Both the position numbers and the translations under genes were made by a program. A stretch of DNA of 64,000 bases from PSRF01 sp051000815. GTDB lineage: Bacteria > Acidobacteriota > Blastocatellia > Pyrinomonadales > Pyrinomonadaceae. The number at the start of each line of letters is the position of its first letter. Position 1 is the stretch's first letter. Under the pieces are notes generated by a model. That model was not told the origin of the DNA, did no database searches, and saw only the letters and a list, made by a program, of their open reading frames with translations. The stretch covers positions 1 to 64,000 of the forward strand of contig JBPCNX010000029.1 in assembly GCA_051000815.1 (NCBI GenBank). The letters are read 5' to 3'. Positions 54,553 through 62,475 of this stretch are shown here, one piece after another.

Positions 54553-55686
54553 TCAGTTGTAGTTCATGATCCCTGCGCTGGCCGTGAAGCCGACGCCAAA
54601 GCCAACCACCATCGCCGGTCCGCGCCATTCATTCTTTTCCGCCAGCATAAATCCCGTCGAAGCACTCGAAAGGTTGCCGTAATTCTTAAGCACTTCGTAA
54701 GAACCGTGAACTTTTTCTGAGTCGGTATCGAGATCCAACTGGGAACAAACACCGTCGAGAATCTTCTTGCTACCCGTGTGAATCAGGCAGTTGTCCACGT
54801 GATCCAGGTCGGAGACCGGAGAGTCAGGGTGTTCCAACACACTCCTGACGGTGCTTACTGCGTAGTGAGCGCCACGAGCAGGAACACTGGGCCGCATGAA
54901 ATATTGAGGCCGTCCCTTGAGAAAAGGGTGAGAGCTGTTGCTGGTCATGGTCAGGAGGTTCATGTCGTCAGCTTCCTCATTGGTTAAGTGTGAGATGGGT
55001 CCGAATTCTGGCTTGCCTTCCTCACTACCAACAAGCAGCGCCACAGCGCCATCGCCAAAAAGCATAGACTGAATGACGAAGGTCGTATCCAACCTTTGTT
55101 GTTCGAATTGTTCATCACTGATTTTGTTGTCCTTTCTGAGCCGTAGGAGTTCGCGAAAGCCGAGGTAGTGGTCCCGCAATAGTGGCGCTACATAAGGAGT
55201 GTGAGCTTCAGCCATTAGCACCATGGCCATCTGGCCGGGATTGGCAGCCAGATACCATTGCGCGACCTCAATCGATTTGAGCAGCACCGAACAGCCCTGG
55301 GATTGCATGCTGACGGTTCTGAGGGAACGTGACAAGAGGCCGTGTGTCCGCCCCATGACCTCGGAGGCCAGACACGGCAGCATCTGATCGGGGGTGTTGG
55401 TTGCAGCGATAAGCAAACCAATCTTCGAAGGATCGCCCTGCCATTGCTCGATGCAGCGCTTCGTGGCAGCGACACCCAACTGGGTTGTCGAACTGGTCGC
55501 CTTCGACGGCCTGCCGGCGAGGAAATCCGGGTAATTCTCGAGTGTCGAATATCTCTGGTCGACGCCCAGGCTGTTGATTGAGTTAATGAGTTCTGGAGAA
55601 ACCTTGTGCATCAGAGCCGAGACGAGGTCGGTGGTCTGGAAGCAGTGCTGGGGTGTTGAAGTGGCTGCTGAGAGTAGGTTGATCAT
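54553..55686 (-). CDS. KASIII/type III polyketide synthase-like enzyme
   Basis: This 377-residue thiolase-superfamily enzyme has a C132 (MQSQGCSVL), H303 (CLIHTGSKKILDGV), N338 (NYGNLSS) triad. The His and Asn contexts resemble type III polyketide synthases and related KASIII-like enzymes more than FabH, which has HQAN. The substrate is not predictable; products may be alkylresorcinol, pyrone or acyl-chain condensations. ATG 55686 follows AGGAGAAACC. No acyl carrier or tailoring gene is next to it. A sigma-54-like site lies about 55 bases upstream. Confidence 0.82.
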   Translation of the reverse strand: MINLLSAATSTPQHCFQTTDLVSALMHKVSPELINSINSLGVDQRYSTLENYPDFLAGRPSKATSSTTQLGVAATKRCIEQWQGDPSKIGLLIAATNTPDQMLPCLASEVMGRTHGLLSRSLRTVSMQSQGCSVLLKSIEVAQWYLAANPGQMAMVLMAEAHTPYVAPLLRDHYLGFRELLRLRKDNKISDEQFEQQRLDTTFVIQSMLFGDGAVALLVGSEEGKPEFGPISHLTNEEADDMNLLTMTSNSSHPFLKGRPQYFMRPSVPARGAHYAVSTVRSVLEHPDSPVSDLDHVDNCLIHTGSKKILDGVCSQLDLDTDSEKVHGSYEVLKNYGNLSSASTGFMLAEKNEWRGPAMVVGFGVGFTASAGIMNYN

Positions 55687-55738
55687 GTTGGTTTCTCCTG
55701 GGGGCTCGAGAATTCTGCTTCGCGCTTGGTCGTTTCTA

Positions 55739-55756
55739 TTTCAATGCGCGTGCCAC
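55739..55756 (-). promoter_or_regulatory. Possible sigma-54 promoter of the KASIII-like gene
   Basis: On the minus strand TGGCACGCGCATTGAA matches TGGCACG-N4-TTGCA except for A in place of the C of the -12 GC. It would give a leader of about 40 bases to the ATG at 55686. Confidence 0.4.
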
Positions 55757-56014
55757 AGGTGCAAGATTTCGCGTAACCAACTTAACCTCGCTATTCCTAA
55801 CAACTTAAGCTGTGATCAGATGACTAATCTTAAAACCCTAAGTTGGATACCAGCTATGCAGAATAAGGCGACCAAGTGAGACTTGGTAGTTTCGTTAACG
55901 ATTAACGTGATTGAGACTTGGTAAGCAGGTATGCAGCTGTGTAGCAGGTAACCGGTTTTTCGGCTTTGCCCCAAAACTCGGAAACAGGGGTCACTTATGA
56001 GTCAGAGTAGCGAC
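55757..56014. other. Left boundary region of the accessory block, with direct repeat motifs
   Basis: No gene is seen. CCGGTTTTTCGGCTTTGCC is at 55952-55970. ACTTATGAGTCAG (55993) and ACTTATGGGTCAG (56013) are repeated with a 20-nt step, the second running into the 3' end of the gene that stops at 56015. Both motifs recur at the right side of the block near 60170-60257. Confidence 0.7.
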
Positions 56015-56944
56015 TTATGGGTCAGTCGCTTCTGGCTCTGCGTCTGCCTTTACGCGGTGGTGACGTTCGTACCGTGGGGAGATGCCAAGCGGGTTTACGT
56101 CCAAGGTAAATCCGTAGCTGTAAAATTGCTTTCCGCCCAAGCTGTCAAAGTATCGGCAAGCACCATCCACAAAGATGCGCATCTCGCCTTCCTCAACCGC
56201 TTTAATCTGGGCTGGCGTGACCTTGAGGGGCGTGAAGGGCAGCAATACTTCGTCCCCTGCTCCTATCGCGCCGCCAGTCTCAGCGCCCGGCCAATCTTCC
56301 TCATCGGCGGGAAAGGGATATGGACTCAGTTCCCTGTCAACGCCGACCCGAGTAGTACCGTAATACCCCCAAGCAGGGGTTCTGCCTCCGTTCATCATTT
56401 TCGCCTCAAGAATCAAATAGCCGTTTTCAAACTTTGGCACCTTCCAGTCTCTCAAACGCAAGTATGCCCGTTCACTTATCACGGCCAGTTCAAGCTGGGA
56501 TTTCATCGCGTCAAGTTGTCCTTGCGTTACCGTCAACTGGTCTCGCATGACATTTACTTGCTCCCCAGCATGGCGGCTTTGCTGCTCTACGGCTCTCAAG
56601 GTCTTGAGCGCAAAGTAGGCATAGACAGAGGCAACGACAAGGTTCAGTCCGGCAAAGATAGCCATCCAGAGACTCGCGTTAGCAATGATCTGATTCTGCC
56701 GAAGCTGCTGCGCCTTAGAAGCATCGTCTTCGGCATTGCGTTCTTGACTCTGGCTGCTGCTTGCAGCATCGGAGGGGTTGTCGATTTGGGGAGAGGGATT
56801 CTCTATCGGAGTGCTAGTCGGCTGGGCTTTAGTGTCTTGTTGTTTGCGGGCTGCATCGGATTCGTTTGGTGGGGACTTACGCTCTTGTGCCGCCCAGCCG
56901 AAAAGAGCAGCTACAAGAGCGTAAGCGAAGATGTGTTTAAGCAT
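56015..56944 (-). CDS. Exported or membrane protein of unknown function
   Basis: From ATG 56944 (309 residues) a signal peptide-like segment (MLKHIFAYALVAALFGWAAQ) is followed by a low-complexity Pro/Ser/Gln-rich region, one membrane helix (LWMAIFAGLNLVVASVYAYF) near 90-110, a coiled coil (ALKTLRAVEQQSRHAGEQV, VTQGQLDAMKSQLE) and a beta-rich C-terminal domain (YLRLRDWKVPKFENGYLIL, CRYFDSLGGKQFY). I do not recognise a family. The start overlaps the end of the transposase gene by eight bases on the same strand, so it may be co-translated with it and travel with it. The plus-strand frame over this region is a shadow. Confidence 0.72.
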   Translation of the reverse strand: MLKHIFAYALVAALFGWAAQERKSPPNESDAARKQQDTKAQPTSTPIENPSPQIDNPSDAASSSQSQERNAEDDASKAQQLRQNQIIANASLWMAIFAGLNLVVASVYAYFALKTLRAVEQQSRHAGEQVNVMRDQLTVTQGQLDAMKSQLELAVISERAYLRLRDWKVPKFENGYLILEAKMMNGGRTPAWGYYGTTRVGVDRELSPYPFPADEEDWPGAETGGAIGAGDEVLLPFTPLKVTPAQIKAVEEGEMRIFVDGACRYFDSLGGKQFYSYGFTLDVNPLGISPRYERHHRVKADAEPEATDP

Positions 56945-58190
56945 TTGCAGAGTCGGCCCAGAATGTCGGATCAATCCCAAGCTCAAAAACGGACTGAATG
57001 AGGCAGCAAATATTGTGACACAGCACCTTACAAAGAGCCTCATTGATTTGCGCTGTCTTGGTCTTGCTCCGCAGGGCGCTTCCGAATTTGCTTTTGATCA
57101 TATGGAACGTAGTTTCAACGTTGGATCGCTTGTGGTAGCTCTGCATAAAGCGTTCGGAGTTGTAGCTGTAGAGATGAAACATTTGCTTCCAGATGGCGGG
57201 ACGGAAGCGCGATTTCTGCCAGCGGTCTTTGTTCGTGCTGTTGCTCTTGAACGGAATGTAGGGCTGAGCGTGATGGCTTACGACCGTCTGCAAGTTCTTA
57301 GCGGACAAGTACGCTTTATCAGCGCTCACTTCCTCCATGACAAAGTTCCGAGCGGTAGTTTCAACAAGTCCCTTGAACATAGGGCTATCACCCGCGAACC
57401 GATCCGTAATTTCAACAGCGGTAACAACGTTCGTTTTAACGCCGCACATGAGATGAACTTTCACCCAATCCCGCGCTTCCAGCAATTTCGGATCGTGATG
57501 TTTGGCTTGAAACCACTGAACAAAACGAGAAGTCGAGAAGCCGGAAGAGTCAACAGCGAAATCAGATTCAACCGACTGCAAGGGCAAGCTGCTCGCTTCA
57601 ATCAGACTCTTGAGAAGCGGAGTCAGAGTCGGATTCTCAAGGTAGCGAGAAATAGAGTTGTAATGCGCCGCTCGCGTGAGAAATCCCTTGCTGTGAGCAT
57701 CGCGCAAGTCCGACATGAATCGCCGACCGGATACAGTCGAGTAGACCTTAAACGCGCTGGCGAAAATCATATCGCCGAGCGGCAACCGCTTGCGGCCCAT
57801 GCCTTGATCCGGTTCTTGAATGCTCTTGCACAACTCAGCAAGCAATTCCAAAAACTTTTCCTTTTCGTGAGTCTGCGCTTGGTTGTAGGCAGACCATTCT
57901 TGCTTGTAGGTTTGTTTGACCGTGACCGTCTCGGTGATGGTTTCGGTCTGCGTCTCCGCGTTGTAAGTGAACTCGCGTTGGATCACGTATTCGACTGCGA
58001 ACAGATGTTTGCAGCGAAGCTGGCGGGTTTCAAAGTCAGGACAACTGCAATGAGGCTTTGCAGGGTCGGGTTTGACTGTGTAGTACGTTCCGCGATGGCC
58101 TGTTTGAGAAGGGACAAACCATCTGTCCCCGCTCTGTTGCAACTTCGATTTGGCCGCGATTTCGAGGCCTTTAACTTCTCTTGCTTCCAT
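56937..58190 (-). mobile_element. DDE transposase with N-terminal SWIM zinc finger
   Basis: This is a 417-residue transposase. Residues about 45-72 form a SWIM-type finger (HCSCPDFETRQLRCKHLFAV). The DDE catalytic residues are likely D in SDFAVDSSGF near 220, D in VSADKAYLS near 303 and E in RSNVETTFHM near 370, as in IS4/IS5-like enzymes. The combination resembles transposases found in Planctomycetes. It starts at ATG 58190. Terminal inverted repeats could not be recognised. The transposase is the likely driver of the accessory block; it lies between an overlapping downstream membrane protein gene and a serine-type tRNA. Confidence 0.85.
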
Positions 58191-58320
58191 TGTGAATCTC
58201 CTATCTTGGGAAAAACACAGCCGGAAGCATATAATCTTGGTTGCTTAGGCCACATAGCTTCGACTGTGTGGTTGAACGTTCCGGTGGACGTTTGCGCGTC
58301 CACTGGAACTGCATTGTTAG

Positions 58321-58420
58321 CGGAGAGGGTGGGATTCGAACCCACGGGGGGCACTTCCTTAGACCGGAAACCCCCGCTGGTTTTGGAGACCAGTGGCTTA
58401 AACCACTCGCCCACCTCTCC
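58321..58420 (-). tRNA. Serine-type tRNA with CCA anticodon
   Basis: A perfect cloverleaf of 100 nt: acceptor GGAGAGG/CCTCTCC (7 bp), D stem GGC/GCC with GG in the loop, anticodon stem CTGGT/ACCAG (5 bp) with loop CTCCAAA, a 31-nt variable arm with a GGGGG/CCCCC stem, T stem GTGGG/CCCAC with TTCGAAT, and discriminator G73. The 3' CCA is not encoded. The long variable arm and G73 mark a tRNA-Ser, since seryl-tRNA synthetase ignores the anticodon. Loop positions 34-36 read CCA, which pairs with UGG (Trp); serine anticodon CGA differs by one base (G35 to C). It is just downstream of the winged-helix gene and beside a transposase. Trp-type or pseudogene explanations are weaker: tRNA-Trp lacks the long arm, and all stems are intact. 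Confidence 0.93.
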
Positions 58421-58451
58421 GCAGACTCTTCAAAGAACTCTCAAACAGCAC

Positions 58452-58997
58452 TCAATATCTCTTGGACAGTGGATCGACTGCTTTCTCCGTTCGCAGATAG
58501 TCCAAATCCTTCTTCACCTCTTTAGCAAGATCGGACTTCTCTTTCTCTTTCGCGTCAATTTTCCAAATGTAGCCCGTCTCTTTACCGCCTTTCCTACTGC
58601 TAGTGACTTTCTCTACTTCCCCGCTTTCTCTCAGTCGGCCCAAGATTGTGTGGATGGAAGCGAGGATGTTGCTGTATCCCGACAAGTCGTAACCAAGACG
58701 AAGAAGGCCATCGCGTATTTCGGTGGGAGTTCTGCAAAGGTCTGTCGCTCTCAAAACGGTTCTTACCCCATCGGTCAAACCCGAAGCAGCGATTTCGGCC
58801 AAGAACATGCCAAGCGGACTTTGGGGGTCGGGCTCCTGGTCGAGCGCCTGAGCCAGAGCAACTATCTTTTGTTGGAGCTTTGCGTCCTCAGACTCTAGTT
58901 CTTCAATTTGAAATCGGAGGATGTAGCGCTCCGCATCGATCGCTCGGTGCTTAGCGAAGAGCGCGTCCAGCGCCATTTTTACGGGGTCTTCACTCAT
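58452..58997 (-). CDS. Coiled-coil and winged-helix-like protein of unknown function
   Basis: The 181-residue product has a helical N-terminus (about 20-55, FQIEELESEDAKLQQKIVAL) and a later part that looks like a winged helix (RTPTEIRDGLLRLGYDLSGYSN, then ASIHTILGRLRESGEVEKV). The Lys-rich end may be flexible. It could be a DNA-binding regulator of the block. No ribosome site is clear. The start codon is 18 bases from that of a divergent small gene. Confidence 0.7.
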   Translation of the reverse strand: MSEDPVKMALDALFAKHRAIDAERYILRFQIEELESEDAKLQQKIVALAQALDQEPDPQSPLGMFLAEIAASGLTDGVRTVLRATDLCRTPTEIRDGLLRLGYDLSGYSNILASIHTILGRLRESGEVEKVTSSRKGGKETGYIWKIDAKEKEKSDLAKEVKKDLDYLRTEKAVDPLSKRY

Positions 58998-59015
58998 TAG
59001 GAGAATACTACGTCA

Positions 59016-59249
59016 ATGTCTAAATCAAGTCAAGCCGCAATATCACCCACAGGTAGTAGGGAGGGGTGGCGGATAGCCATTCAAAAAGCGGAGGAAGAGA
59101 TCGCGAAGGCCAAAGCCCGAATCGACAGACTAAACATCTCCATTGGTGTTTTTAAGGAGTGCCAACAAAAGGGAGAGCCTTGGCCGGGGACTTCGGCGGT
59201 AGAGGCTAAAAACGAGAATAGCCGCCCTATAAAGGCGGCTATTCCCTAA
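59016..59249 (+). CDS. Possible small coiled-coil protein
   Basis: The 77-residue frame has a helical core (GWRIAIQKAEEEIAKAKARID) and an AGGAG 12 bases before the ATG. Its last ten codons lie inside a hairpin that is a terminator for the opposite strand, which weakens the case, though the frame may simply end there. No family is recognised. Confidence 0.45.
   Translation: MSKSSQAAISPTGSREGWRIAIQKAEEEIAKAKARIDRLNISIGVFKECQQKGEPWPGTSAVEAKNENSRPIKAAIP
59205..59244 (-). terminator. Rho-independent terminator of the DUF3800 gene
   Basis: A perfect 11-bp stem, GAATAGCCGCC/GGCGGCTATTC with a 7-nt loop, is followed on the minus strand by TCGTTTTT. The DUF3800 gene stops about 90 bases before it. 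Confidence 0.88.
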
Positions 59250-59335
59250 CTTCCGTTAGGTGGCGCGGCCTACTACCACGCGCAGGGCGTAGGTTCGGTC
59301 ACGCGGGCGCATTGTCTAGTAAATGGTGTCGAATG

Positions 59336-60112
59336 TCAAGGCCAATATAGGATGCCCTGAGAGTTGGCTTTGTTGGCACTTTTCACTAAAACGGGGTCTA
59401 GAATGTCGAAAAATGTTTCAAACCTATACGGTCTGAGATTAGCTCGCGGGTGGTCTCGCCGGAACAAGGAAAACGCGGCTAAGTCAGCCAGTTGTACCAA
59501 GTAGGAATGCCGAGAGTCGCGAGGTACTGGATCGTCGAGCATCCTCTCGACTAACAGATTTCTAGTGCCCATTCCGATAGCGCTCGGGACTGGATTAAAG
59601 GCTCTCATAGCCCTCATTAGTTTTCGGAGATCGTCATCATGTGTTCTATCAGTAATCAGGAATGCGCATTCATCTCCACGGTTCAGCTCGCCGCCAGTGG
59701 TGATTGTGTTATGTATCCTCTGAATAAAATATCTCCACGCCGTTTCAAACACATCAAGTGTCCTAATTCGGATATTGTCTTTCCGTATAAACACATTCAG
59801 GATGCGCAGCAGATCGGTCTGCTTTGCTGTGAACTCCAAAATTGCTCGATAAATATCAAACCGATCCTGAGCGCTAAGGCCGTACCTGGAATGATGGTAA
59901 TCACCATTACCGTTAACAATATCCGTTCCGTGAAAAGCGATTCGCTGGGGTACACCGTATGTCTTACGCAGCTCACGCCGAAGTCCAATGATGCGCTCAA
60001 ACAAAGGGTTCCAACTGGTTTCGTGGACTATGACGCCGCTAAGAATGAAATGCGGCGTTCCGCCGCCGCTAAGTCCATCATCGCCAGACTCGTCAGCATA
60101 AATGAGGTGCAT
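59336..60112 (-). CDS. DUF3800 domain-containing protein
   Basis: The 258-residue product has the DUF3800 plan: YADESGDDGLS at the N-terminus with acidic residues, DLVNGNGDYHHSR-like middle, FLITDRTHDDDLRKLM, and LVQLADLAAFSLFRR near the end. These proteins have an RNase H-like fold with candidate acidic metal ligands, and they are often found in mobile and defence regions; the function is not established. ATG 60112 has an adjacent purine-rich stretch. It sits in the accessory block and has its own terminator. Confidence 0.85.
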   Translation of the reverse strand: MHLIYADESGDDGLSGGGTPHFILSGVIVHETSWNPLFERIIGLRRELRKTYGVPQRIAFHGTDIVNGNGDYHHSRYGLSAQDRFDIYRAILEFTAKQTDLLRILNVFIRKDNIRIRTLDVFETAWRYFIQRIHNTITTGGELNRGDECAFLITDRTHDDDLRKLMRAMRAFNPVPSAIGMGTRNLLVERMLDDPVPRDSRHSYLVQLADLAAFSLFRRDHPRANLRPYRFETFFDILDPVLVKSANKANSQGILYWP

Positions 60113-60305
60113 AGGGGTTCCGCCTTTTGTGGGAGTGGCAGAGCAGGGTGCGAATTATCCGCCTGCACGACTTATGGGTCAAGGTTCTGACTTCTGGGTC
60201 AGAAAGGACATTTAGGGCAAAGCCCGGTTTTTCGGTTTTTGGGTTTTTCGGCTTTGCACAGGACAACAACATAGTCTCGATATGTGTTGCCCTTCAGATA
60301 CCTAC
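60113..60305. repeat. Right boundary region of the accessory block
   Basis: ACTTATGGGTCA (60170) and ACTTCTGGGTCA (60190) are repeated with a 20-nt step, like the pair at 55993 and 56013. CCCGGTTTTTCGG is at 60213-60225 and GGTTTTTCGGCTTTGC at 60242-60257. The order of the two motif types is reversed relative to the left side while their orientation is the same. No gene is seen. Confidence 0.7.
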
Positions 60306-60498
60306 GGCTTTGCCGCCTGATGTGAGGCGGTGGCTTTGCCCCGCCGTTAGCAGCCAGATTATGCCCGGGCTATGCCCCTGATCCGGGCTTAGCCCATCGG
60401 ATTTATTTGGCCAAAGGCCGCACCAAGGGCATAGCCCAAAAACAAGAGGCACCTCTACGGCGGGGCATAGCCACCGCCTCACATCCGGTGGCAAAGCC
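60306..60498. repeat. 41-bp inverted repeat pair with internal short palindromes
   Basis: The 41 bases at 60306-60346 recur as reverse complement at 60458-60498 with three mismatches; both contain GGCTTTGCC and GTGAGGCGGTGGCT. The loop of about 110 bases has several GGGCTATGCCC-like palindromes. It ends 14 bases from the stop of the next gene. Confidence 0.9.
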
Positions 60499-60511
60499 AT
60501 CAATCCCGAGT

Positions 60512-61585
60512 TTACGGAATCCGGTGACGGCCGATGGCGCTTTCGCCGATGCTGCCGAAGTAGAGAAAGCCCTGATGCTCGACGACGTTTGCGATCTGCG
60601 CGTAACAGTCGGGTGAGCCGTCCTGAAGGTTTTCGACGACCTTGCCGTTTGTATCCAGACCCAATACGAAGGAATAGCGTTTGGGCGCAGGGCGGAGGAA
60701 GGGAGGCAGCCTCCAGACAGCCTTTCTCAGGAAGGGATGCGGCAGCAGTCTATCGAGTGTCGGATCGCGGGGCGTAACCAGCGCCAGCCAGAATTTGTCT
60801 TTGCCGTTTGACGAGATGCCATCGGGAAATCCAGGTAAGTTATCGATGAAAACTTCAGCGGCGCCTTGCTTCGCGCCTGTCCGCCAGATGCGATGAATTC
60901 GGTATTTCCCTGTTTCATTCACCAACACAAACGACTGATCGGGACTGACAGCGACGCCATTTGCAAAGCTGAGATTGGCCAGAACCACATGAGTTGTCCT
61001 ACCGACAGGCTCATATGCGAGGAGCCGACCAGTCGATTGATGTTCGAGAATATCGGCCTTGTAGTTTGAAAGCGGAAACCTGCTTGAGGCATCGGTAAAG
61101 TAGATTGTGCCATCAGCAGCGATGTCGAGATCATTTGTTATGCGAAAGGCAATTCCATCAGCCTGGTTACTCAATAGGCTGATTGCGCCCGCGCGGTCGA
61201 TCGACAACAGTCCTTTGCTCGAGTCAGCCACAATCAGGTTGCCTGACCCGTCGAATTTTAAACCGAGCGGCCGGCCGTGAGTGTTGGCAAATACATGAGG
61301 ACGTGTGCCGTCTGGTTCAAGACGCATGATGCGGCCGTCGTCCATGCCGGTATAGATCCGGTTCTCCACATCAAGCGTCACGTCCTCGGGCGCGAATCCT
61401 GTTCCCAGTGACAATCTTTCAGTGCCCGAGAGACGATTGTTTTTTTCGTAAACACCCGCCAGTCGTGGGGCTGGTGGAGGCGTCCAGGCCACAGGCGAAA
61501 TGGGTACGGGCCAAAGCAGGAGATACGCGATAACAGCTGCGATCAGGAGAGCGAACAGCTTCAACAACCGTTTGAGTGATGACAT
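60512..61585 (-). CDS. SMP-30/strictosidine synthase-like beta-propeller protein
   Basis: From ATG 61585 (357 residues) a membrane anchor (about 7-25, LFALLIAAVIAYLLLW) precedes a six-bladed beta-propeller typical of the strictosidine synthase/APMAP group: GFAPEDVTLDVENRIYTG, GRPLGLKFDGSGNLIVAD, NDLDIAADGTIYFTDAS, SFANGVAVSPDQSFVLVNET and GFPDGISSNGKDKFWLAL. Related proteins are lactonases or paraoxonase-like hydrolases; the substrate is not known. The longer frame to 61708 is rejected because it overlaps the upstream gene. Confidence 0.9.
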   Translation of the reverse strand: MSSLKRLLKLFALLIAAVIAYLLLWPVPISPVAWTPPPAPRLAGVYEKNNRLSGTERLSLGTGFAPEDVTLDVENRIYTGMDDGRIMRLEPDGTRPHVFANTHGRPLGLKFDGSGNLIVADSSKGLLSIDRAGAISLLSNQADGIAFRITNDLDIAADGTIYFTDASSRFPLSNYKADILEHQSTGRLLAYEPVGRTTHVVLANLSFANGVAVSPDQSFVLVNETGKYRIHRIWRTGAKQGAAEVFIDNLPGFPDGISSNGKDKFWLALVTPRDPTLDRLLPHPFLRKAVWRLPPFLRPAPKRYSFVLGLDTNGKVVENLQDGSPDCYAQIANVVEHQGFLYFGSIGESAIGRHRIP

Positions 61586-61625
61586 ATTGACTTGTTCAGT
61601 GATGCCCGAGTGCGCCGATTGAGGC

Positions 61626-62441
61626 TTACCGTTCCCCGCGCTCTCCTTCAACCTGACTCTCCAGGGCGACTGTGAGTTGATAGATGGTGGGCTGGTCCAG
61701 AGGCTCAATTAGCCGCAGCGCCTCATCGAGGACGCGACGTTGATGCTCGGGCCAATTGGCCTGACCCGCGACGCTGCCAAACTCTCCGCGGTAGCAAGCT
61801 GCACGCGGCGGTCGCACAGCTTCAATAACATCCTGGGCCACAGCCAGCGTCATGGTTGGCAGCCCCGTGAGTTCGAGGGCCCGAGCGGCGAGGGAAACTG
61901 ACTGGTGACACAAACGTGAGGCGGGGATCAGCAACGCAGCCTGAACTTCATACCGTCGCACTCTCTCCTGAAGTCGCGGCAACATTTCCTCAACCAGGCG
62001 CGCAGCGTTGGGGATGAATCCGGAAAAGCTCCAGAACACGGGATTCAACTGGCCGATGATTCCATTCGCTTCAAACTCAAGTAGACGCTGGAGTGGAAGT
62101 TGCGCATTGAGATCTTCCCGCACTGCCGTGGGGTCATATCCTCGCGCCGCAAACTTCACATCTTCGGCCCCGACTTCGATTGGTATCTCGCGGAAGCTTA
62201 CATCGCCATCAGGATCGTTGAGGTTGAAAGGCTCTGTGCCATCGACGTAAATACCGGCTGACGAGATCAAAGCAAGATTGAGCATCGACAGAGCGCGCCG
62301 CGCGGGCGCAAAAGGAGCTCGCTTGTTGGTTACTAACGGATAAGACTCGCCGACATCGCCGTTGCCCGCAGCAGCACTGTGCTCGCGCTGCCATTCGGCA
62401 TAACTCTTTTGCCAAACCTCAATTTGCTCGATTATTTCCAC
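61626..62441 (-). CDS. Glycine/sarcosine/betaine/D-proline reductase B-like protein
   Basis: The 271-residue product resembles the GrdB/PrdB-like group: SSAGIYVDGTEPFN near 60-73, GDVSFREIP near 78, RYEVQAALLIPASRLCHQSVSLAARALELTG-like region near 160-188 (split by position), and TMTLAVAQDVIEAVRPPR. In the reductases a selenocysteine or cysteine is expected just before the LCHQ segment; here the position appears to be S in ASRLCH. Activity as a reductase is therefore doubtful. It starts at ATG 62441. The next gene downstream on this strand is the SMP-30-like gene. Confidence 0.72.
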   Translation of the reverse strand: MEIIEQIEVWQKSYAEWQREHSAAAGNGDVGESYPLVTNKRAPFAPARRALSMLNLALISSAGIYVDGTEPFNLNDPDGDVSFREIPIEVGAEDVKFAARGYDPTAVREDLNAQLPLQRLLEFEANGIIGQLNPVFWSFSGFIPNAARLVEEMLPRLQERVRRYEVQAALLIPASRLCHQSVSLAARALELTGLPTMTLAVAQDVIEAVRPPRAACYRGEFGSVAGQANWPEHQRRVLDEALRLIEPLDQPTIYQLTVALESQVEGERGER

Positions 62442-62475
62442 ACTTAGTCCTCAATGGCGATCCAATAAGGTGCTT

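Noticed and set aside
55997..57001. Long plus-strand frame over the minus-strand membrane protein gene
   Set aside because: Composition and lack of domains fit a shadow; the minus-strand frame has a signal peptide, a membrane helix and a coiled coil.
58281..58306. Hairpin CCGGTGGACG/CGTCCACTGG as a terminator of the tRNA
   Set aside because: The stem is present, but no U-tract follows on the minus strand, so I do not call it a terminator.
57983..58414. Minus-strand frame starting MGEWFKPLVSKTS
   Set aside because: The start of this frame is the tRNA itself translated, a known false-gene pattern for serine tRNAs.
56931..58898. 655-residue plus-strand frame across the transposase, tRNA and winged-helix gene
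   Set aside because: It is antisense to a clear transposase and reads through a tRNA; no domain is recognisable.
60294..60503. Small frames on both strands carrying LPPDVRRWLCPAV
   Set aside because: The same peptide appears on both strands because the DNA is an inverted repeat; it is repeat sequence, not a gene.
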